Shown in pieces: positions 60,573 through 64,000 of a stretch of DNA of 64,000 nucleotides. The position numbers and the translations under genes were made by a program. A model generated the notes under the pieces. The model worked only from the letters and a program-made list of their open reading frames with translations, made no database searches and was not told where the DNA came from. Every line of letters starts with the position of its first letter. The first letter of the stretch is position 1. Location: contig NZ_JRPC02000009.1 in assembly GCF_000765745.2 (NCBI RefSeq), forward strand, positions 1 to 64,000. Reading direction: 5' to 3'. Source of the DNA: Helicobacter apodemus (GTDB taxonomy: Bacteria > Campylobacterota > Campylobacteria > Campylobacterales > Helicobacteraceae).

Positions 60573-62159
60573 ATGACACAAATCTTAAGTGATACTTTAC
60601 TCACACCTAAACAAGCGAGTATCTGGGCAAGTGAATATTTAGGTAAAAAGGTAACGAGCAACAACATTATTTACCTTTTAAATTATGGAAAAATTGCCAA
60701 TCACAGCACAGATTTAAAAGAAAATTTGATTGATAAAAATGAGCTTAAAATATATTATGATAGCACGATTAAATCGCAAAAACACTTAGAATCTCCGCTC
60801 TCGTTTGCACAATATAAAGAAGCAGAGACGACAAAGCATATCCACAGAATCCACCCCTATAAAGGCAAGTTTATCCCTCAACTTGTGGAGTATTTTTTAG
60901 ATTCGCACACAGATTCTATCAAGCAAGAAACTTATTTTAAGCCCAATGATATTGTGCTAGATATTTTTGCAGGAAGTGGCACGACTTTATGTGTGGCAAA
61001 TGAGCTAGGAATGAATGCGGTTGGGATTGATATTTCCATTTTTAATGCTTTACTTTGCAATTCTAAGGTTGCTAAATATGATTTAGAAGCCCTTGAATCT
61101 GAACTTCTAAGGCTTACAAACTGCTTAGAAAAACATACAAAGAATCTACAAATTAGCTCTTTTGAATCCGCTTTAAATGACGCTTTGAGCACATTTAATC
61201 AAACTTATTTTCCCAATAAAACCTTTAAACGTCAAGTTGCATTAAAACAAATTGATGAAAAGGCTTATGGAGAGGGAAAAGCACAGGAGTTTTTAAAAAT
61301 TTATAATGATTTAGTGAAGCTTTATCATATCAACCTTAGCACAAAGGCGCAAGGAAGCTTTTTTGAAAAATGGTATGTGGATTCTATAAGGGAGGAGATT
61401 ATTTTACTTAAAAATGAAATTGCAAAAGCCCCCAAAGTTTTACAAGATATTTTATGCATTATCCTAAGTCGCACAGCAAGAAGCACTCGCGCCACGACAC
61501 ACTCGGATTTAGCTACACTTTTAGAACCTATCACAGCAACTTATTATTGCAAAAAACACGGCAGAATCTGCAAACCACTCTTTAGCATTGCAAAATGGTG
61601 GAAAGCCTATGCTAAAGATGCTTTAAAGCGATTAAGAGAATTTGAATATTTGCGAAGTGAAACGAAGCAACTTTGCTTGAATGCAGATTCTATAAATGTA
61701 GATATTATCACTGCAGTGCAACAACAAGATAAGGCTTTTGCTCAACTTATCAAATCTCAAAAAATTGCTGGAATCTTTAGCTCTCCCCCTTATGTAGGAC
61801 TGATTGATTACCACGAGCAACACGCTTATGCCTATGACATCTTTGATTTACCTCGCAAGGATAATTTAGAAATTGGCAAACTAAGTAATGGGCAAAGCAA
61901 GAGCGCACAAGAAAAATATATGCAAGGCATAGCACAAGCTTTAAAAAACGCTAAAAGATTTTTGAAAGAGGATTATAATATTTTTTTGGTTGCCAATGAT
62001 AAATTTAATCTTTACCCAAAAATTGCAGAATTAGCGGGAATGCAAATTGTAAAAACCTACAATCGCCCTGTGCTTAATCGCAGTGAAAAAGATAAAAATA
62101 GGTATAATGAGAGTATATTTTATTTGAAGGAGAGGAAAAATGGAATCAAGAATCGTTAA
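60573..62159 (+). CDS. Site-specific DNA methyltransferase (N4-cytosine or N6-adenine) with N-terminal HTH
   Basis: 528 residues. The first 50 resemble a small helix-turn-helix (LTPKQASIWASEYLGKK). KHIHRIHPYKGKFIPQLVEYF near residue 95 is a hallmark of a group of amino-methyltransferases, followed by motif I DIFAGSGTT near 129-137 and motif IV SPPYVGLIDY near 405-414. SPPY favours N4-cytosine methylation. GC content is higher than in the next gene. The ATG at 60573 uses the GGGAG of the guaA repeat. It overlaps the AIPR gene by 20 bases. Confidence 0.85.
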   Translation: MTQILSDTLLTPKQASIWASEYLGKKVTSNNIIYLLNYGKIANHSTDLKENLIDKNELKIYYDSTIKSQKHLESPLSFAQYKEAETTKHIHRIHPYKGKFIPQLVEYFLDSHTDSIKQETYFKPNDIVLDIFAGSGTTLCVANELGMNAVGIDISIFNALLCNSKVAKYDLEALESELLRLTNCLEKHTKNLQISSFESALNDALSTFNQTYFPNKTFKRQVALKQIDEKAYGEGKAQEFLKIYNDLVKLYHINLSTKAQGSFFEKWYVDSIREEIILLKNEIAKAPKVLQDILCIILSRTARSTRATTHSDLATLLEPITATYYCKKHGRICKPLFSIAKWWKAYAKDALKRLREFEYLRSETKQLCLNADSINVDIITAVQQQDKAFAQLIKSQKIAGIFSSPPYVGLIDYHEQHAYAYDIFDLPRKDNLEIGKLSNGQSKSAQEKYMQGIAQALKNAKRFLKEDYNIFLVANDKFNLYPKIAELAGMQIVKTYNRPVLNRSEKDKNRYNESIFYLKERKNGIKNR

Positions 62160-63921
62160 ACAGGCTAGAGAATTTTGCTCTAGCTTATTTCCAGAAATGA
62201 AATTATCCGAGTCTCAAGAGTTTGAAATTTTTTCTACGGCAATGCTTGCAACAACATTAGCCAACAAAGTAGATAATGAAATATTAAAAAATACTTGGCT
62301 CAATGATAATATATCTGGAATTGATGGTTTTTTTATTATTGTTGATAATGCATTGTATTCAGTTTCTAATTACAATATTCTTTTTGTAGAAGGAGTAAAA
62401 TTTAAAAATGTAGAATTTTGTTTTGTCGAAACAAAAACTTCTAAAAGTGTTGATTCTAGTGCTATACTAAAATTTTATAATATTTTAGTATCTATTTTAG
62501 AAAAAAGTGATAATTGCCCACAATATATTGCTCAATGCATTAATGCTTTTGATGATGAATCTCAAAAGCAAAAAAATGCAACCTTAAAAGTTAATTTTTA
62601 TTTTTGCACACAGAAAACAGAAAGTGATATTAGCAATTTAAAAAATAATTGGAAAGAAACAATAAGTAAAAATGAGGAAAAGATAGGGGAATTCATTGAA
62701 ATTAAAACCCATTTAATAGGTAGTGAATTTATAAGAAAGATTTATGAAAGCAATAGAACAGGACAAGTTAGTATTTCTATCCCAAAGAATAATTTGATCT
62801 TTATATCTGATAAATGTTGTGTTGGCTATATTAATGCCTTATCTTTACTTCAATGCATTTCTTTTGAAGATGATGACCTTAAAGTCCTCAATAACAATGT
62901 TTTTGAAGATAATATTAGGTTATTTTTGGGAGATACAGATATTAATAAGAATATTCAAGAAACAGTACGAACAAAAGATGCCTTTTTCCACTTATACAAC
63001 AATGGAATTACTATAATAAACTCTGAGCATAGAAATCACACAAATGATTGCACTTTTTATTCCATTAGGATTATTAATGGTTGTCAAACAATTAGCTCTT
63101 TATTTGAAATATATAAAGATAATGAAAATAATAAAACAATAGCAAATGTAATTCTGCCACTAAAATTAATTGAAGCTATAGATGAAGATGAAATAGAATT
63201 TATTGCAACAAGTGCAAATAGTCAAAATCAGATTGACACTTATCAACTTTTATCTAATAGAGAGTTTTTTAAGACACTTGAAAGCTATTTTCATAAAAAT
63301 ATCATTAATAATAAAGTTATTTTTTACAAAAGAAGAATAGGGCAGCAAAACAAACAAGGCTGTATCAATGTGGATTTACTCATAATTATGAGAGCATTAA
63401 TGTCTTCAATTTTTCAAATTCCACATCGTGCTTCGGGATATTTTGATAGTACAATGAATAAGTATTTAGAAAGCCTTAAACAGCTTAACAAAGAATCCTA
63501 TTGTAAATTAATTTATATTATTACATATTTATTTGTTTTTGTTGAAGATTATTTAAATGCTGTAGGCAAAAAAGACAAAACACATCTTCTTAAGCATCAT
63601 ATTACATTTATCATTTTTAAAATAATAAATGTTGGTATTGATATGGAAAAGCCTAAAAAAATGGGGGAAATTCCAGAGCATTGGGATAATGAAACAATAG
63701 ATAAAATGTATAATAAATTAAAAAAATTAGTTTCCAATTCAAAAGAATTTGAACAAAATATAAATTGTATTCTTAAAAGTATCGAAAACACAAAATTAGA
63801 TGTTTCAAATATCACAAAAACAAATCAAAAGATACTTTATTCACCAATTAATAAAGTAATTCCAGATTTTGATAATTTTTGTTCAAAACTATCACAGGAA
63901 ATAATCAATGCAAAATCTTAA
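62140..63921 (+). CDS. AIPR-family (abortive infection phage resistance) protein
   Basis: 593 residues, very AT-rich. The central region NNVFEDNIRLFLGDTDINKNI, HLYNNGITII and IINGCQTISSLFEIY are the signature of the AIPR family, and the N-terminal third has a strand-Glu-Lys pattern (FCFVETKTSKS) that could be a nuclease-like core. AIPR proteins occur in phage-defence loci with methyltransferases; their biochemical role is not settled. The start at 62140 has AGGA upstream and lies inside the methyltransferase gene, so they are coupled. Confidence 0.8.
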   Translation: MESRIVKQAREFCSSLFPEMKLSESQEFEIFSTAMLATTLANKVDNEILKNTWLNDNISGIDGFFIIVDNALYSVSNYNILFVEGVKFKNVEFCFVETKTSKSVDSSAILKFYNILVSILEKSDNCPQYIAQCINAFDDESQKQKNATLKVNFYFCTQKTESDISNLKNNWKETISKNEEKIGEFIEIKTHLIGSEFIRKIYESNRTGQVSISIPKNNLIFISDKCCVGYINALSLLQCISFEDDDLKVLNNNVFEDNIRLFLGDTDINKNIQETVRTKDAFFHLYNNGITIINSEHRNHTNDCTFYSIRIINGCQTISSLFEIYKDNENNKTIANVILPLKLIEAIDEDEIEFIATSANSQNQIDTYQLLSNREFFKTLESYFHKNIINNKVIFYKRRIGQQNKQGCINVDLLIIMRALMSSIFQIPHRASGYFDSTMNKYLESLKQLNKESYCKLIYIITYLFVFVEDYLNAVGKKDKTHLLKHHITFIIFKIINVGIDMEKPKKMGEIPEHWDNETIDKMYNKLKKLVSNSKEFEQNINCILKSIENTKLDVSNITKTNQKILYSPINKVIPDFDNFCSKLSQEIINAKS

Positions 63922-64000
63922 AAACAATATCAAAAATCGTCTGTTTCAAGCATTACGCAATAAGTTTGAAAATTATAAGCCCGAAACTTCTTCTATGCCC
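63908..64000 (+). CDS. N-terminus of a possible TdeIII-type restriction endonuclease (partial)
   Basis: 31 codons from an ATG that overlaps the end of the AIPR gene by 14 bases, running off the window. The segment LFQALRNKFENYKPET is reminiscent of the N-terminus of TdeIII-family restriction enzymes as I remember it. With the methyltransferase and AIPR genes this would complete an R-M operon. The fragment is too short for certainty. Confidence 0.45.
   Translation, partial: MQNLKNNIKNRLFQALRNKFENYKPETSSMP

Noticed and set aside
56932-64000. Integrase, transposase or insertion sequence explaining the repeats
   Set aside because: No DDE, tyrosine or serine recombinase motif and no terminal inverted repeats were found in this stretch; one could lie beyond the window.

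Overview
Organism. The window is AT-rich and reads as a Helicobacter (Campylobacterota), most likely an enterohepatic species rather than H. pylori. Grounds: the nusB-ribH-kdsA-carbonic anhydrase order known from H. pylori, a four-subunit pyruvate:ferredoxin oxidoreductase (porCDAB), carboxy(nor)spermidine decarboxylase, a CmeABC-type efflux operon with a CmeR-like operator, a galU-hypothetical-murA run, a KpsC-type capsule protein, and restriction-modification (R-M) genes of the type common in this genus. The species assignment is inference; no 16S gene is present.

Layout. 1-3.3 kb: tail of an unknown gene, then a glycosyltransferase-2/KpsC fusion for capsule. 3.3-8.3 kb: ZupT-type metal transporter, an 827-base gap with no gene, and the por operon. 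8.3-17.6 kb: HAD phosphatase, DnaQ-like exonuclease, nspC, the cmeABC-like efflux operon and a SIMPL-like protein. 17.6-20.6 kb: thrS-infC-rpmI-rplT. 20.6-28 kb: a long, tightly packed minus-strand operon, clpS-clpA-ATPase-galU-hypothetical-murA-rsmH-FtsL-like. 28-37 kb: mostly housekeeping minus-strand genes (purF, dapB, trxB, trxA, nusB, ribH, kdsA, carbonic anhydrase, a PomB-like stator protein). 37-49 kb: DedA, Na/Pi transporter, NDH-2, two tRNAs (Pro, His), guaB, gatA, hemJ, argH, menaquinone methyltransferase and a fucosyltransferase-like protein with a G10 tract. 49.5-53.3 kb: uvrC, a DciA-like gene, a small lipoprotein and nadB.

The unusual region is 53.4-64 kb. guaA (GMP synthetase) is 1172 aa instead of about 510. 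About 660 residues are inserted between its glutaminase and ATP-pyrophosphatase domains: two tandem GNAT-like acetyltransferase domains, a complete 3-methyladenine DNA glycosylase I (Tag) domain with its zinc ligands, and a low-complexity linker. Three defence cassettes follow: a DpnII/GATC-type R-M pair, a second R-M pair of unknown specificity, and a methyltransferase-AIPR-(TdeIII-like nuclease) module that runs off the window. The last 58-85 bp of guaA recur at the end of the first two cassettes. Each copy is fused in frame to the C-terminus of a methyltransferase and supplies a GGGAG ribosome-binding site just upstream of the next gene. The 3' end of guaA therefore looks like a repeatedly used insertion site that keeps guaA intact, fuses its tail to each incoming methyltransferase and couples translation of the next cassette. 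No integrase or transposase is visible. R-M units inserted with long target duplications have been described in H. pylori; the serial use of one core-gene tail and the tail fusion are the parts most worth checking.
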